Positions 1 through 10,074 of a DNA stretch of 64,000 nucleotides are shown here, piece after piece. Made by a program: the position numbers and the translations under genes. Position 1 is the stretch's first letter. Every line of letters starts with the position of its first letter. Location: contig JAACMV010000003.1 in the NCBI GenBank assembly GCA_010909725.1, forward strand, positions 310,001 to 374,000, written 5' to 3'. Source of the DNA: Picochlorum sp. 'celeri' (lineage: Eukaryota > Chlorophyta > Trebouxiophyceae). The notes below the pieces were generated by a model, which was not told where the DNA came from, did no database searches, and worked only from the letters and a program-made list of their open reading frames with translations.

Positions 1-803
1 CACCATCATGCCCCATGTGTCGAAGGCAGTTTTATGCTGGATTTGATTTACCAGTCAACACAGTGATGAAAAATGTCTTGGAACGGTCATTCCCTGAAGA
101 ATATCAGACACGGCGAGAAGAAGAGATGCTTTCAGGAACTACAGCAGAAAGGCCAACGGCGCTGCCCTTGTTTGTCATGTCCCCAATGATTCCTGGGGAA
201 GTCATGACTATGAACATCTTTGAGCCAAGGTATCGACTCATGATTCGTCGCGTCATGGAAGGAAATAAGCGTTTTGGAATGATCATGGCAGATCGACACC
301 ATAGACTTGCGTCTGTAGGAACCGAAGTCGAAATAACAGAAATTGAAAGAATTCCAGATGGGAGGTATCTCATTGACATCCAAGGTACTCGGCGTTTCAG
401 AGTCAACGAGAACACAGTCAGTGAAGTTGACGGCTACCGCGTTGCTGTACCCGAGTATTTCAAGGACGATCCAATCAATGAGGAAGATGCGGAGCATGCA
501 CAGGCATTGTGCTCTGACGTACAAGGCATTGTTGAGAGATGGATGGACAGGCTGTCCCAACTGGCTGCAACAAGACCAGTCACCCAACAATTACTCCGTC
601 ATCTCGGTCGAGAACCAAGCATGTCTGACTTGGAAAAGTACTCCTTTTGGGTGTGTTCAACAGTGATTCCATTCATTCAAGGACACGATGCTAAACAGAA
701 ATTGATCTCAACAACGTGTACAGTAAACAGGTTTGAAATGGCAAGGCAGATGCTTCTTGCCGCCGAGTATCACACCCATGATGAACGTTGCATAATTAGC
801 TAA
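1..803 (+). CDS. RING + LON-substrate-binding-domain protein (LONRF-like), 5' end outside window
   Basis: The reading frame is already open at base 3. It encodes SCPMCRRQF, which looks like the last CPxC zinc ligands of a RING finger. A short linker (LPVNTVMKNVLERSFPEEY) typical of LONRF proteins follows, then a LON substrate-binding domain over roughly residues 45-250 (LPLFVMSPMIPGE, NIFEPRYRLM, FGMIM, GTRRFRV). The order RING then LON matches LONRF-family E3 ubiquitin ligases, so a role in ubiquitin-dependent protein quality control is inferred from the family. The ATPase and protease domains of true Lon are absent. The stop is at 801-803. The Met at 15 lies inside the zinc motif and is not a real start; most of the RING and everything upstream is off the window. 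Confidence 0.8.
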   Translation, partial: PSCPMCRRQFYAGFDLPVNTVMKNVLERSFPEEYQTRREEEMLSGTTAERPTALPLFVMSPMIPGEVMTMNIFEPRYRLMIRRVMEGNKRFGMIMADRHHRLASVGTEVEITEIERIPDGRYLIDIQGTRRFRVNENTVSEVDGYRVAVPEYFKDDPINEEDAEHAQALCSDVQGIVERWMDRLSQLAATRPVTQQLLRHLGREPSMSDLEKYSFWVCSTVIPFIQGHDAKQKLISTTCTVNRFEMARQMLLAAEYHTHDERCIIS

Positions 804-1020
804 TATAATTTCATGTACTATATTTCTATAGAAGTAAAGATTCTAGATTCCGTGGATGAGGATGATACGAATACAGCCACGCCATGCCATTCCTCTTCAG
901 CCAATATTGTGGGTTTGTACAGCCCTCTGAGACTGGTTGCAGCATCAAGGTACAGTCATAGTATCATTATATTGATATTGGACAGTGCATAACATAGAAT
1001 ATCCTTTGAGACTGGTGTAG

Positions 1021-4000
1021 ATGTCGCGAATTCGGCGCATTCCTTTCGAGAGGCTTGTCAAGGGGAATTTCTCAGCGTATGGATTCTTTCAGGGGAGTTT
1101 TGGTAGGGCAATATCGACTAGTGTATGTGCTTTAGATGGGTCGAAAGTTATGTTGGTGGAATCTCCTGCCAAGGCGAAGAAGATTCAAGAGTTTCTTGGG
1201 GACAGGTACAAGGTGCTTGCGAGTTATGGTCATGTGAGAGACTTGCCTCCCAAAGCCGGGAGTGTCTTGCCGGAGAAGGATTTTGACATGCGATGGGAGA
1301 CTCTTCAAAGTGCTGTGAAGCATATAGAAGCGCTGGAAAAAGCGTTAGAAGAGGGGTCTGTGGAGGAGTTGTACATGGCAACAGATCCGGATCGGGAAGG
1401 TGAGGCAATATCCTGGCATGTATTGCAGGAATTGGGTCGGCGAGGGACGTTGCAAGAACGTTTGAATGTTCACAGGGTATCGTTTACTGAGATTACGAAG
1501 AAGGCTATAGAGCATGCAATCGAAGAGCCAAGGGATATTGATGAGAATCTCGTTCATGCATACCTTGCCAGGAGGGCGTTGGATTACTTGCTTGGATTTC
1601 ATCTGTCGCCAATCCTGTGGAGAAAGTTGCCTGGGGCGACGTCAGCAGGGAGAGTGCAGTCTGTAGCATTGAGAATGATCTGTGAACGGGAAAATCAGAT
1701 TGAAAATTTTCGGGAGAGTCATTACTGGACATTGCATGGCACAGTCGTGCTCCCTGATGGAGGCAGTATTCATGCTGATCTTCTGACGGTGGACGGCAGT
1801 CGGGTGCCTGATCCTGGATATTCTAGTAGAGAGGATGCAGAATGTATTCTTAAAAGAATAAAAGACTCTGATTTTACGGTGACGTCGGTGTCAGAGCGAG
1901 AAACGACAAGACAGCCTCGTGCTCCATTTTCTACAAGCTCTCTGCAGCAGGAGGCGAACAGTGTTCTGGGATACAGCGCGAGTAAGACGATGCAATTAGC
2001 ACAAGAGCTGTATGAAGGAGGAATGATATCATATATGAGAACAGATAGTGTGGTGCTCTCTGATGAGGCTATCCAGAGACTACGAGATGTGATTGCGAGT
2101 CAGTATGGCCGGAGTGTTGTACCATCCTCTCCGAGACAGTTTCATAGGAAAAAGTCTGCGCATTCTCAGGAAGCACATGAAGCTATTCGACCAACAGATC
2201 CAAAAATAAATTTACAAAAGCTATCACAGCAGGGGTATTCGGGTCAAGCGATAAAGCTGTACGAGCTGATTAGAAACAGGACTCTTGCCAGTCAGGCAGA
2301 GAAGGCGAGAATTGCCACGGTTCAAGTCATTTTCTCGAGCGCCGCAGGAGATATAGAATTGAAAGCGACAGGGTCAAAAACTGCTTTTCCAGGATATCTG
2401 CGCATCATGGGTGAGCATGAAGATGATGAGAAGAAGGCTAGAGAAGTTCAGTATGACAGTCTCATACAGCTTGCTGAGGCATCTCCTGTGGCATTGACCT
2501 CGGCGATCAGCCAAGAGCATACAACAAAGCCCCCTCCACGGTATTCAGAGGGATCTCTAGTTAAAGCAATGGAAGAATACGGCATTGGACGGCCATCAAC
2601 ATATGCTCCCACCATGAAACTACTGTATGCTCGAGGATACATCACATCTCACCGAAAAAGGCTTCACGCCGAGCCCATTGGTAGAATCCTGACATCATTT
2701 TTGAAACAATACGCACCCGAATATGTAGATTATTCGTTTACATCGAAGATAGAAACAGACTTTGACGAAATTTGCCAAGGGGAACAGGACTGGCTGCAGG
2801 TGATGGGGCAGTTCTGGGAGCATTTTGCAAAAACGACAGAGAGTCTATCACATCTCAGTGGCACTGATATACTCAATTCAATAAATAACGATCTCGAGGA
2901 GTTTATATTTCGACAGAAATCTGATGCCGTAACTGGTGAGATTGAGGGGGGAACAGAATGCCCAAAATGCAAGCATCCACTGAGCTTGAAGCTCTCTCAT
3001 AAAGGTGGCCCATTCATAGGATGCTCACAGTACCCAGATTGCAAGTATACACGCTCCTTGCCGACGCATGACGATGAGACGCCATCAGCCCCGCTTGATA
3101 TGGGAAGTACATTTACAAGTCTCAATCTGGCAGAAAAATATGGCATGCGTGGACCTGTCAGACTGCTGGGGACTCATCCCGATACAGATGCTGAAATCTT
3201 CGTCAGGCAGGGACCGTACGGCCCATACATACAAATGGGTCTAGAAAATGACCCCAGTATGAGGAGAGTACCATTGCCGAAAGATGCAAAGCCAAAGTCA
3301 TGTACCTTGAAGTATGCACTGTCCATGTTGGCATTGCCAAAGACGCTTGGCAATCACCCACAGACACAATTGCCTGTTGAAGTGCGGAATGGAAAGTTTG
3401 GACCATTCATTATCCACGACGGAAATATGAGATCCATCCCAAAGGAAATCGATCCATTAGAAATGAGCTTGGATGAAGGAATTGAGTTATTGCGACTAGC
3501 CTCTGAAAATAAGAAATTTGCCAAGAAGAACACTCGCAAAGCTGCAACAATGTCAAGACCAAGAACACCCAAGACTTCTTCCAGCAGAAGCAGCGATAGC
3601 ACTATCCAGGTTCCTCGAGCGCGTTCTGCTTACCAATTTTTTCTCAAAGGTATGCCTAGTTTCTGTCTTGCACCAAGACCCGTTCATCTTGCATCTCACA
3701 GTGGATTATATACATCATGCAGAGTATCTGGCCAGGTACCAGATGAAGAACGGCAAGGAAAAGATGAAAATCATGGGAGACACTTGGAAATCCCTTGATG
3801 AAAAGGAAAAAGCCGTCTTTGAGAATCTTGCAGCAGACGATGTCATACGACATAAAGTCCAGCAAGCAGGCCTTTTGGACCCAACAATAGAGGCGTGGGA
3901 ATCACTGGACCATGCATCCAGAAACTCCCTCAAGGACAAACTTCTCAGCACTAGCACATTGGAAAATCACCCATCAGCAGGTATGTTTATTTTGTAAGTG

Positions 4001-4300
4001 TCTTACCCATCACATATATGACCGTGCATGAATATTCATCGTACAGGAGACTCTCTTCAGAAGCCAAAATCTGCCTACACACTCTTCATGCAAAGCGTCT
4101 CTGACAGCATGAAGCATGAGACTGATTCGCCCCATAAGGGATCCTTCATGACACTAGTTGCAAAGAAATGGAGAGAATTGAGTGATACAGAACGTATGGT
4201 GTATATCGATATGGCTCATAAACAAAAGGAAGAGTATGACAAGCACCAGGCTATGTTGGATCACCTGACTCTTCCTGATCAAGGGCAGCAGCAGCATTAA
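1021..4300 (+). CDS. Bacterial-type DNA topoisomerase I (type IA) with two C-terminal HMG boxes
   Basis: Proposed exons are 1021-3649, 3723-3980 and 4047-4300 (1046 aa); both introns are GT-AG (73 and 66 nt) and keep the frame. About 38 N-terminal residues look like an organelle-targeting presequence. The toprim domain follows (VESPAKAKKI, DPDREGEAI), then the cleavage-religation core with catalytic Tyr near residue 338 in ISYMRTDSV. One four-cysteine zinc ribbon begins near 647 (CPKC...GCSQYPDC), followed by two short topoisomerase C-terminal repeats (GPYGPYIQMG, GKFGPFIIHDG). After a basic Ser/Lys linker come two HMG-box-like segments, about 866-915 (SAYQFFLK, MGDTWKSLDEKEK) and 968-1035 (KPKSAYTLFM, AKKWRELSDTERM). 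The enzyme should relax negatively supercoiled DNA; plastid or mitochondrial location is inferred. The HMG boxes are the unusual part and depend on the splice model. Confidence 0.9.
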
Positions 4301-4685
4301 TCATGTATGCTAGCACATTGCCATATTATGGCAATAGATTTGTTGTAATAAAATCTAGAGACCACATCATCAGATGAGATCTTTCTGTGTGAATACGCAA
4401 TGGTTGACTGCAAACATGGCATCAGAGTGCCACGTGGAACTCCAAAACCTGTGGACAAAGGAATTCGGGAATCAAACATGAAGAGGCATATCAACGAGGA
4501 TATTATGCTCCATAGAGGATAAATTAAATGTCTAGTACGATAACATGTACTATTTCGTTAGAGGGAATGTTGATTCCATGGGAAATTCGGTAACAACGTT
4601 GGACTGGGAAATTTGAAATTTCTCGACGGTCGTCATCTGTATTGATTTCGGGTAGGATCCGCCTTTGGATCGATACGTTTCATTC
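4301..4685. promoter_or_regulatory. Intergenic region upstream of paralog A, with a segment conserved in paralog B
   Basis: No convincing gene is seen here. A 17-bp stretch at 4453-4469 (GGACAAAGGAATTCGGG) recurs exactly at 6185-6201. Each copy ends 217 nt before the ATG of its downstream paralog, so both lie at the same 1732-bp offset as the two start codons. This indicates that the duplication carried at least 230 bp of 5' flank. Any promoter function is inferred. Confidence 0.5.
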
Positions 4686-5963
4686 ATGTATGGAAACGAA
4701 TCCAAAATCTATCCGCTTCCGTGCGGTCGATCTGTAGAGGAGATTGCATCGTGGTTGTACAGAGAGGTCAAACAGGAAAAGTCAAAGGTTGCCCTTTTAG
4801 GTTCACTGGATCGCATGACAGGGCTGTCTATCCCACGTGAGATCAAAGAAAGGATCATATTCGAATCTGATTTGGATGAAATGATAGATTGGAAACAACC
4901 TTTGGATCCTGGTGAGGTTAGAGATTGCCTCAAGGCAACACGACAGATTGTGGAAGGGATACTCACGCCAGAGGAGTATGACTACCAGTCTGAGGATCCA
5001 GATGTAGAGGGTATACACTCCTTTGATGACTTATTTCTCAATGAAGGGGCGATTGTTCACTTATACGATCGTCTCTACGATGATTTTCAATGTTGTGCCA
5101 TTACAGGCTGCCTGGAAAGCCCCTATTTTTCTCAAGACCTGGGGCATTTCTTTGATTATGACGAGTATATTAGAGAAGATAATTGGAAAATGGATCCTGG
5201 GTTTGATCCATGCATATTAGAGCCCATGTCACGTGATATCTTTTGGAGGATACTTGTTCGATTAGGCTATGATAGAGACATCGATCCTGATTCAATAGCG
5301 GGTTTGACAAAATGGGGTTTTTTGAATGGGTTCACATCCTTCCTCTTTGAATCCTGGATACCCGAGATGCTTCTCTCAGCTATTCAGGAGAGAGAAGACA
5401 ATTACCAGCGTTTGAAAAAGGCGCTTGAAGATATGTATGGGGCAGATGTCGTTGTTCCTGACTTGGAAAGTATTCTCAGGAACACACAGGAGTGGTCCTT
5501 GTCTTACGAGTATGTTGTAGGGGAATTGAGACTTCAAGATTTGGTGGATATTAAGAGATATTTTGGTGCCAACTTTGAAAAGGGTACGCTTGCTAGGAGA
5601 CTGTTGGATTTCAGTCGGCTCCTGGAATGCAGCCTCCCGCCCAAGTCAAAGATTCTGGAAATGCTGACTGATCCTGCATGGCTGGCAAAGTTCCCTTCTG
5701 TTCAGTCATATCTGGAGACTGAAGACATTGATCGGTTAAGAGAGGGCCTGGTCCGAGGCGTCCACGAATGTATATCAATGGGCATTTCAGAGGTAGATTT
5801 GTCGTATACGACGCATCCCCAGGTGTCAGCATTGTTTGACATGTCCTCTCAGCAAGGGAGGCGCAGGAGAAAGTATGTCAGAAATCTTGTGGCTAAAATA
5901 TTCAAACGAGTATGCAATCCTTTGGGAAATAAAAAGCGATGCCGCTCGGAGAACGGCTCCTAA
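4686..5963 (+). CDS. Unrecognised protein, tandem paralog A
   Basis: Single-exon gene of 425 aa; I do not recognise the family. The start at 4686 is chosen because it aligns with the ATG of the downstream paralog: both begin M-Y and continue into SKIxPLPCGRSVEEIAS. Upstream in-frame codons lack an ATG. Blocks shared with paralog B are the N-terminal about 60 residues (VKQEKSKVALL, SLDRMTGLSIPR), a central block (SIAGLTKW, FESWIPEMLLSAIQERE, YGADVVVPDLESILRN) and a C-terminal block (MLTDPAWLAKFPSVQSYL, CISMGISEVDLSYT, SALFDMSSQ). Between them the proteins diverge strongly. The sequence is acidic and Leu/Arg-rich, with no signal peptide, no membrane segment and no obvious catalytic motif. The C-terminus is basic (NKKRCR). 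Confidence 0.75.
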   Translation: MYGNESKIYPLPCGRSVEEIASWLYREVKQEKSKVALLGSLDRMTGLSIPREIKERIIFESDLDEMIDWKQPLDPGEVRDCLKATRQIVEGILTPEEYDYQSEDPDVEGIHSFDDLFLNEGAIVHLYDRLYDDFQCCAITGCLESPYFSQDLGHFFDYDEYIREDNWKMDPGFDPCILEPMSRDIFWRILVRLGYDRDIDPDSIAGLTKWGFLNGFTSFLFESWIPEMLLSAIQEREDNYQRLKKALEDMYGADVVVPDLESILRNTQEWSLSYEYVVGELRLQDLVDIKRYFGANFEKGTLARRLLDFSRLLECSLPPKSKILEMLTDPAWLAKFPSVQSYLETEDIDRLREGLVRGVHECISMGISEVDLSYTTHPQVSALFDMSSQQGRRRRKYVRNLVAKIFKRVCNPLGNKKRCRSENGS

Positions 5964-6417
5964 TATTGATCCCACTCAAAAGAAACATGCATGGAGAAAT
6001 ATGCATGGAGATGTATGCAGTTTTGCCCCATGTGCAGATTCCTCTGGTGGACCAAAAGTGATGCATCACCCACAATTGTGAGCAATTCAGCCACATAATA
6101 AGGAGTTTGCCTCATGAATTCCTTGTAATAGCCCGAGATCTTGATGTAGAGATTCGTCACCGGAAGCTTGCCATCAGAAGATGAGGACAAAGGAATTCGG
6201 GGATGATGCGTCTCGTTGTCTCTTTCTACCAAATTCCGCGCAACACCCGGTAGACTTGAATATAATTAATATAGTTTTCAAGAAAATATGCGATTTCTGT
6301 AGGTCGTGAGTCGCATGGGAAACACGTTGGTTCGCTGAAACTACAATTTCGTACATTCGAAACCGAAAACTCTGTCGATTTCAGCCAAGCTTCTGTAGCT
6401 CGACAATTCTGATAGTC
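5964..6417. promoter_or_regulatory. Intergenic region between paralogs A and B
   Basis: 454 bp without a supported gene. It contains the second copy (6185-6201) of the 17-bp segment found upstream of paralog A, at the same distance from the ATG. Short ORFs on the minus strand here lack protein-like composition and are not called. Confidence 0.45.
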
Positions 6418-7923
6418 ATGTATGAAAAAAAATCCAAAATCCATCCGCTTCCGTGCGGTCGATCCGTAGAGGAGATTGCATCGCGGTTGTACAGAAAGGT
6501 CAAACAGGAAAAGTCAAAGGTTGCCCTTTTAGCTTCACTGGATCGCATGACAGGGCTGTCAATCCCCCGTCAGATCAAAGAAAGGATCATATTAGAATCT
6601 TTTTCGGCTCGTCCACTTTGGAAATGTATGTCCCAATCTGAGGTTCAAGAAAGCCTCAACGCAACGCGAGAGATTGTGAAAGGGACACTCATGCAAGAGG
6701 AATATGAGCGTATGAATGAGTCTGGCCGAGGTTTAGAGGTTGTGAAATCGATTAAAGATTTTTTTGAGTCTTATGAGAATCAATGGATTATTCTGCTGTA
6801 CAATCGTGTGTACAAATCTTTCCATCATGGTGCCGTTATAGGCTGCTTTTATATGGTTTGTTTTCAAGGCAGGAATTTCGATCGTTATGAGGAGTATGCT
6901 CGATTGTTCCACCCGCATTTGTTTAGAAGGCTCCAAAGTATGACTTCTCATGACAATGAAAGAAGAGACATTTATGATCAGCTCGAACGCTTGTATGAAA
7001 CAGATGTTTGGGGAATGATGGATGGCAATCCTGAGTTCGGTCATTTCGCGTGCGGTATCTTCAGGGGTACACTTGCTCGATTAGGCTATGGTACACATGT
7101 CAATCTTGATTCAATAGCGGGGTTGACAAAATGGCAGTTTATGAATGGGTTCGTATCCTTTCTCTTTGAATCCTGGATACCCGAGATGCTTCTCTCAGCT
7201 ATTCAGGAGAGAGAAGGAAATTACCAGCGTTTGAAAAAGGCGCTTGAAGATATGTATGGGGCAGATGTCGTTGTGCCTGACTTGGAAAGTATTCTCAGGA
7301 ACAAACAGGAGTGGCCCTTGTCTTACGGGTGTGTTGTAAGGACCTTGAGGCTTGGGGATTTTGTGAAAGTTAGGAGACATTGCGGTTCCAACTTTGAAGG
7401 TACGCTCGGTACAAGGTTCTTGGATTTTCAGTCGGGGTTCGACCACGAAGATAACGTCCAAGAACGTATCGATCACTTTAGACGTTCCGGTTGCAAGTTT
7501 GAAAAGGGTACGTATGAAAGGAAATTGTTGGATTCTCCGTCTTCGTTCTCGTTTAGGTGCGAACTCCCGCCCAATTCAAAGATTCTGGGAATGCTGACTG
7601 ATCCTGCATGGCTGGCAAAGTTCCCTTCTGTTCAGTCATATCTGAAGACTGACGACATTGATCGGTTAAGAGAGGGCCTGGTCCGAGGCGTCCACAAATG
7701 TATATCAATGGGCATTTCAGAGGTAGATTTGTCGTATACAATGCATCCCCAGGTGTCAGCATTGTTTGACATGTCCTCTCAGCGAGAGAGACGCAGGAGA
7801 AATTATGTCAGATATCTTGTGGCTATAATATTCGAAGGAGTATCCAATCGCTTGGGAAATAAAAAGCGAGTATCCAATCGCTTGAGAAACAAAAGATTAC
7901 GCCTCTTGGAGAATGGCGAATGA
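6418..7923 (+). CDS. Unrecognised protein, tandem paralog B (longer)
   Basis: Single-exon gene of 501 aa starting MYEKKSKIHPLPCGRS, a duplicate of the gene at 4686-5963. The N-terminal, central and C-terminal blocks are nearly identical to paralog A, while residues about 70-215 have diverged almost completely. It is longer than A for two visible reasons. A unit resembling NFExGTxxxRxLLDF, single in A, occurs twice (near NFEGTLGTRFLDF and KFEKGTYERKLLD), separated by an acidic/His linker. The extreme C-terminus also carries a duplicated basic decapeptide (VSNRLGNKKR / VSNRLRNKRL). Function is unknown. Near-identical blocks beside unrelated blocks suggest recent duplication or gene conversion combined with fast divergence or domain exchange. 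Confidence 0.75.
   Translation: MYEKKSKIHPLPCGRSVEEIASRLYRKVKQEKSKVALLASLDRMTGLSIPRQIKERIILESFSARPLWKCMSQSEVQESLNATREIVKGTLMQEEYERMNESGRGLEVVKSIKDFFESYENQWIILLYNRVYKSFHHGAVIGCFYMVCFQGRNFDRYEEYARLFHPHLFRRLQSMTSHDNERRDIYDQLERLYETDVWGMMDGNPEFGHFACGIFRGTLARLGYGTHVNLDSIAGLTKWQFMNGFVSFLFESWIPEMLLSAIQEREGNYQRLKKALEDMYGADVVVPDLESILRNKQEWPLSYGCVVRTLRLGDFVKVRRHCGSNFEGTLGTRFLDFQSGFDHEDNVQERIDHFRRSGCKFEKGTYERKLLDSPSSFSFRCELPPNSKILGMLTDPAWLAKFPSVQSYLKTDDIDRLREGLVRGVHKCISMGISEVDLSYTMHPQVSALFDMSSQRERRRRNYVRYLVAIIFEGVSNRLGNKKRVSNRLRNKRLRLLENGE
7838..7897 (+). repeat. Two-unit 30-bp tandem repeat in the 3' end of paralog B
   Basis: GAGTATCCAATCGCTTG begins at 7838 and again at 7868, a 30-bp period with only a few mismatches. 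It is in frame and duplicates the basic C-terminal peptide. Paralog A has only one unit (near 5910-5940), so the expansion is specific to copy B. Confidence 0.85.
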
Positions 7924-8165
7924 GAATGCCTCCATGTCCAATTTTTTATTCGAGCTGTGTGTGTTCTTCCACACACACTGTGCCTTGCATGCATGCCCTT
8001 CTTCATCATCATCAAGCCTCCTGAAGAAGCATGAAAGAAGCACGCCAATGCATTCATCAGTATAGCGCTATATTATTTTTTAAAAAAATAATTTTCACCA
8101 GGTATATCGAGGTGTACCTTATTATCCTACTCAAAGAAGAAGAAGAAGGAGAACATTGCAAGAGC

Positions 8166-8982
8166 ATGGTCGACAAGGCCATAAAGCCTTCCCAAGTACG
8201 AAAGGCTATAGATGCCCTTCTAACATTCATAGGAAAACAAAATGATGCTAGCACAAACCTCTTAGAAGAAGAAGACTTTATATACCTGGTGCGTCGCATG
8301 TCATGAATTGCATGCCAACGTTTGATAGCATTCCTCACTCTATATACCTATTGGTTCATTTTCAATACAGGTAATTGCACTGAAAAAGGTACCAGAGACG
8401 CGAGGGAAGGACAAACCCATCCCCCTCCCTCTCCCCAATCCCATCTACAATGTCCAAGACACAGAAATCTGTCTCTTTGTCAAAGATCACAAGGGGGAAG
8501 GGCATGCAGAATCCAAATCAAAGGTTAAAGCAGAGAAGATTCCAGGGATTGCCAAGGTACTGGGGGTTTCCAAGCTCAAATCAAAATATGAAAGCCATGA
8601 GAAGAAGAGACAGCTCTGCAACAGTTATGATCTCTTCCTGGCCGACGACAGAATCCTCCCATCCCTCCCCAAGCTCATCGGTAAGACGTTTTTCAAGAAG
8701 AAGAAACAGCCCATCCCAGTGAAGTTATCCGGAAAGGATTGGGCCAAAGAAGTCAGAAAGGCATGCAATTGCACATTTATGCACCTCACTGGGTCCAGTA
8801 TGACCATCAGAGTCGCCAAAGCATCTCAGACACCAGATGAGTGTGTTGAGAATGTTGTAGATGTTATTACCAAGGCATCAGGGAAGATCCCTGGATCATT
8901 CAAAGAGATTAAAAGTCTCTATTTAAAGAGTGTTGATTCCGTTGCCTTGCCAATTTATCAATCAGATGCTTCTTCTTCTTGA
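8166..8982 (+). CDS. Ribosomal L1 domain protein (RSL1D1/UTP30-like)
   Basis: Exons 8166-8288 and 8371-8982 (244 aa), with an 82-nt GT-AG intron in phase 0. The protein starts MVDKAIKPSQVRKAIDALL. It continues into an L1-like fold with FIYLVIALKKVPE across the splice, NPIYNVQDTEICLFVKD, YDLFLADDRILPSLPKLIG, and a C-terminal part with TGSSMTIRVAKASQTPDE. The spacing of the FLADDRI block and the Lys-rich KKKKQPIPV segment match nucleolar L1-domain proteins (yeast Utp30/Cic1, human RSL1D1) better than ribosomal protein L10a/uL1 itself. A role in ribosome biogenesis in the nucleolus is inferred from the family. The frame stays open upstream to 8031, so a longer N-terminus is possible but less natural. 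Confidence 0.75.
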
Positions 8983-9009
8983 TGATGTATTATTTAATAT
9001 CTATATACG

Positions 9010-9938
9010 ATGTCTGATCCTAGAATACAGAGAATATCTGACGCTATTCGAGTCATTCCTGATTTTCCCAAACCAGGAATTCTTTTTCAGGATGTGACAA
9101 CTATTCTGTTGGATCCGCAGGCGTTTAAGGATAGCATTGATATTATGGCTGAGAAATATGCATCAGAGGGTGTGGATGTGATTGCAGGTGCGAAAGGAAT
9201 GACAATGATGGTTGAACGCTGCTGCATGGAATTCTTTCATTCTTCAGAGGAGGAGAGAAGTGGAGAAGAATTCCACCGATGGATTTTGTTTTCATACACG
9301 GTGAATGATATGATAATGATGATGCAGGATTTGAAGCTCGAGGATTGATATTTGGAGCCCCATTGGCATTGGCACTGAATATTCCATTTGTTCCTCTGAG
9401 GAAACCAGGAAAACTTCCAGGTACTACTATCAGACTCTTTTCTATTATATAGTAGTAGTACTGCTGTTTTTGATACTTATATAGTCATCTAAAATATCTG
9501 CAGGAGAGACCATCTCGGCGACCTATGATACAGAGTATAGCACGGATAAGATTGAAATGCATACAGGTGCTGTCAAGGAGGGCCAAAAGGTTCTCTTGGT
9601 GGACGATCTGATTGCAACTGGGGGCACACTTGGTACGTCCAATTCCTTTGATATTCACATTTCTTCTTCTTTTCCTACTACTGTTGCTGCCACGATTACT
9701 ATACGGTTGGAAGAAGACCAGGCAATCAAGAATGAAGAAGAATTGCTGCAAAGAAACCCATCTGATCTGATGCTATATATGGTGATCTGCAGGTGCTGGG
9801 ATTGATCTGATCACCAAAGCCAAGGCCAATGTCATGGGCTGTGCATGTATTATTGAGCTCCCAGAGCTTGAAGGAAGGAAAAAGTTGGGAGATATTCCCC
9901 TCTTTGTTCTTGTTGAAAAAGAGGACATGGCATCATGA
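9010..9938 (+). CDS. APRT: Adenine phosphoribosyltransferase
   Basis: Four exons, 9010-9187, 9328-9420, 9504-9632 and 9793-9938, give 181 aa, the usual size of the enzyme. All introns are GT-AG and interrupt codons after the first base, and the joined protein is uninterrupted. The N-terminus has [18 protein letters not shown]. Exon 2 supplies [17 protein letters not shown], exon 3 [17 protein letters not shown] and the PRPP-binding loop [13 protein letters not shown], and exon 4 the C-terminal [13 protein letters not shown]. It converts adenine and PRPP to AMP in purine salvage, normally in the cytosol. It lies 27 bp downstream of the L1-domain gene on the same strand. Confidence 0.92.
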
Positions 9939-10074
9939 ATTCCTTATTTGTTTGGTCTCATCTGCTCCGCAGAGCAGCTAAACATTTTGTAATAATAAAG
10001 AATATCTGTATTGAAAAGAGTAGGAGAGAGATTTGTTGAATAATTCATGGGACTTGAGACGAAAAACAAAAAAC

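Noticed and set aside
4665..4685. Seven extra codons at the start of paralog A from a TTG.
   Set aside because: TTG is not expected as a start here, and the paralog begins at the ATG equivalent to 4686.
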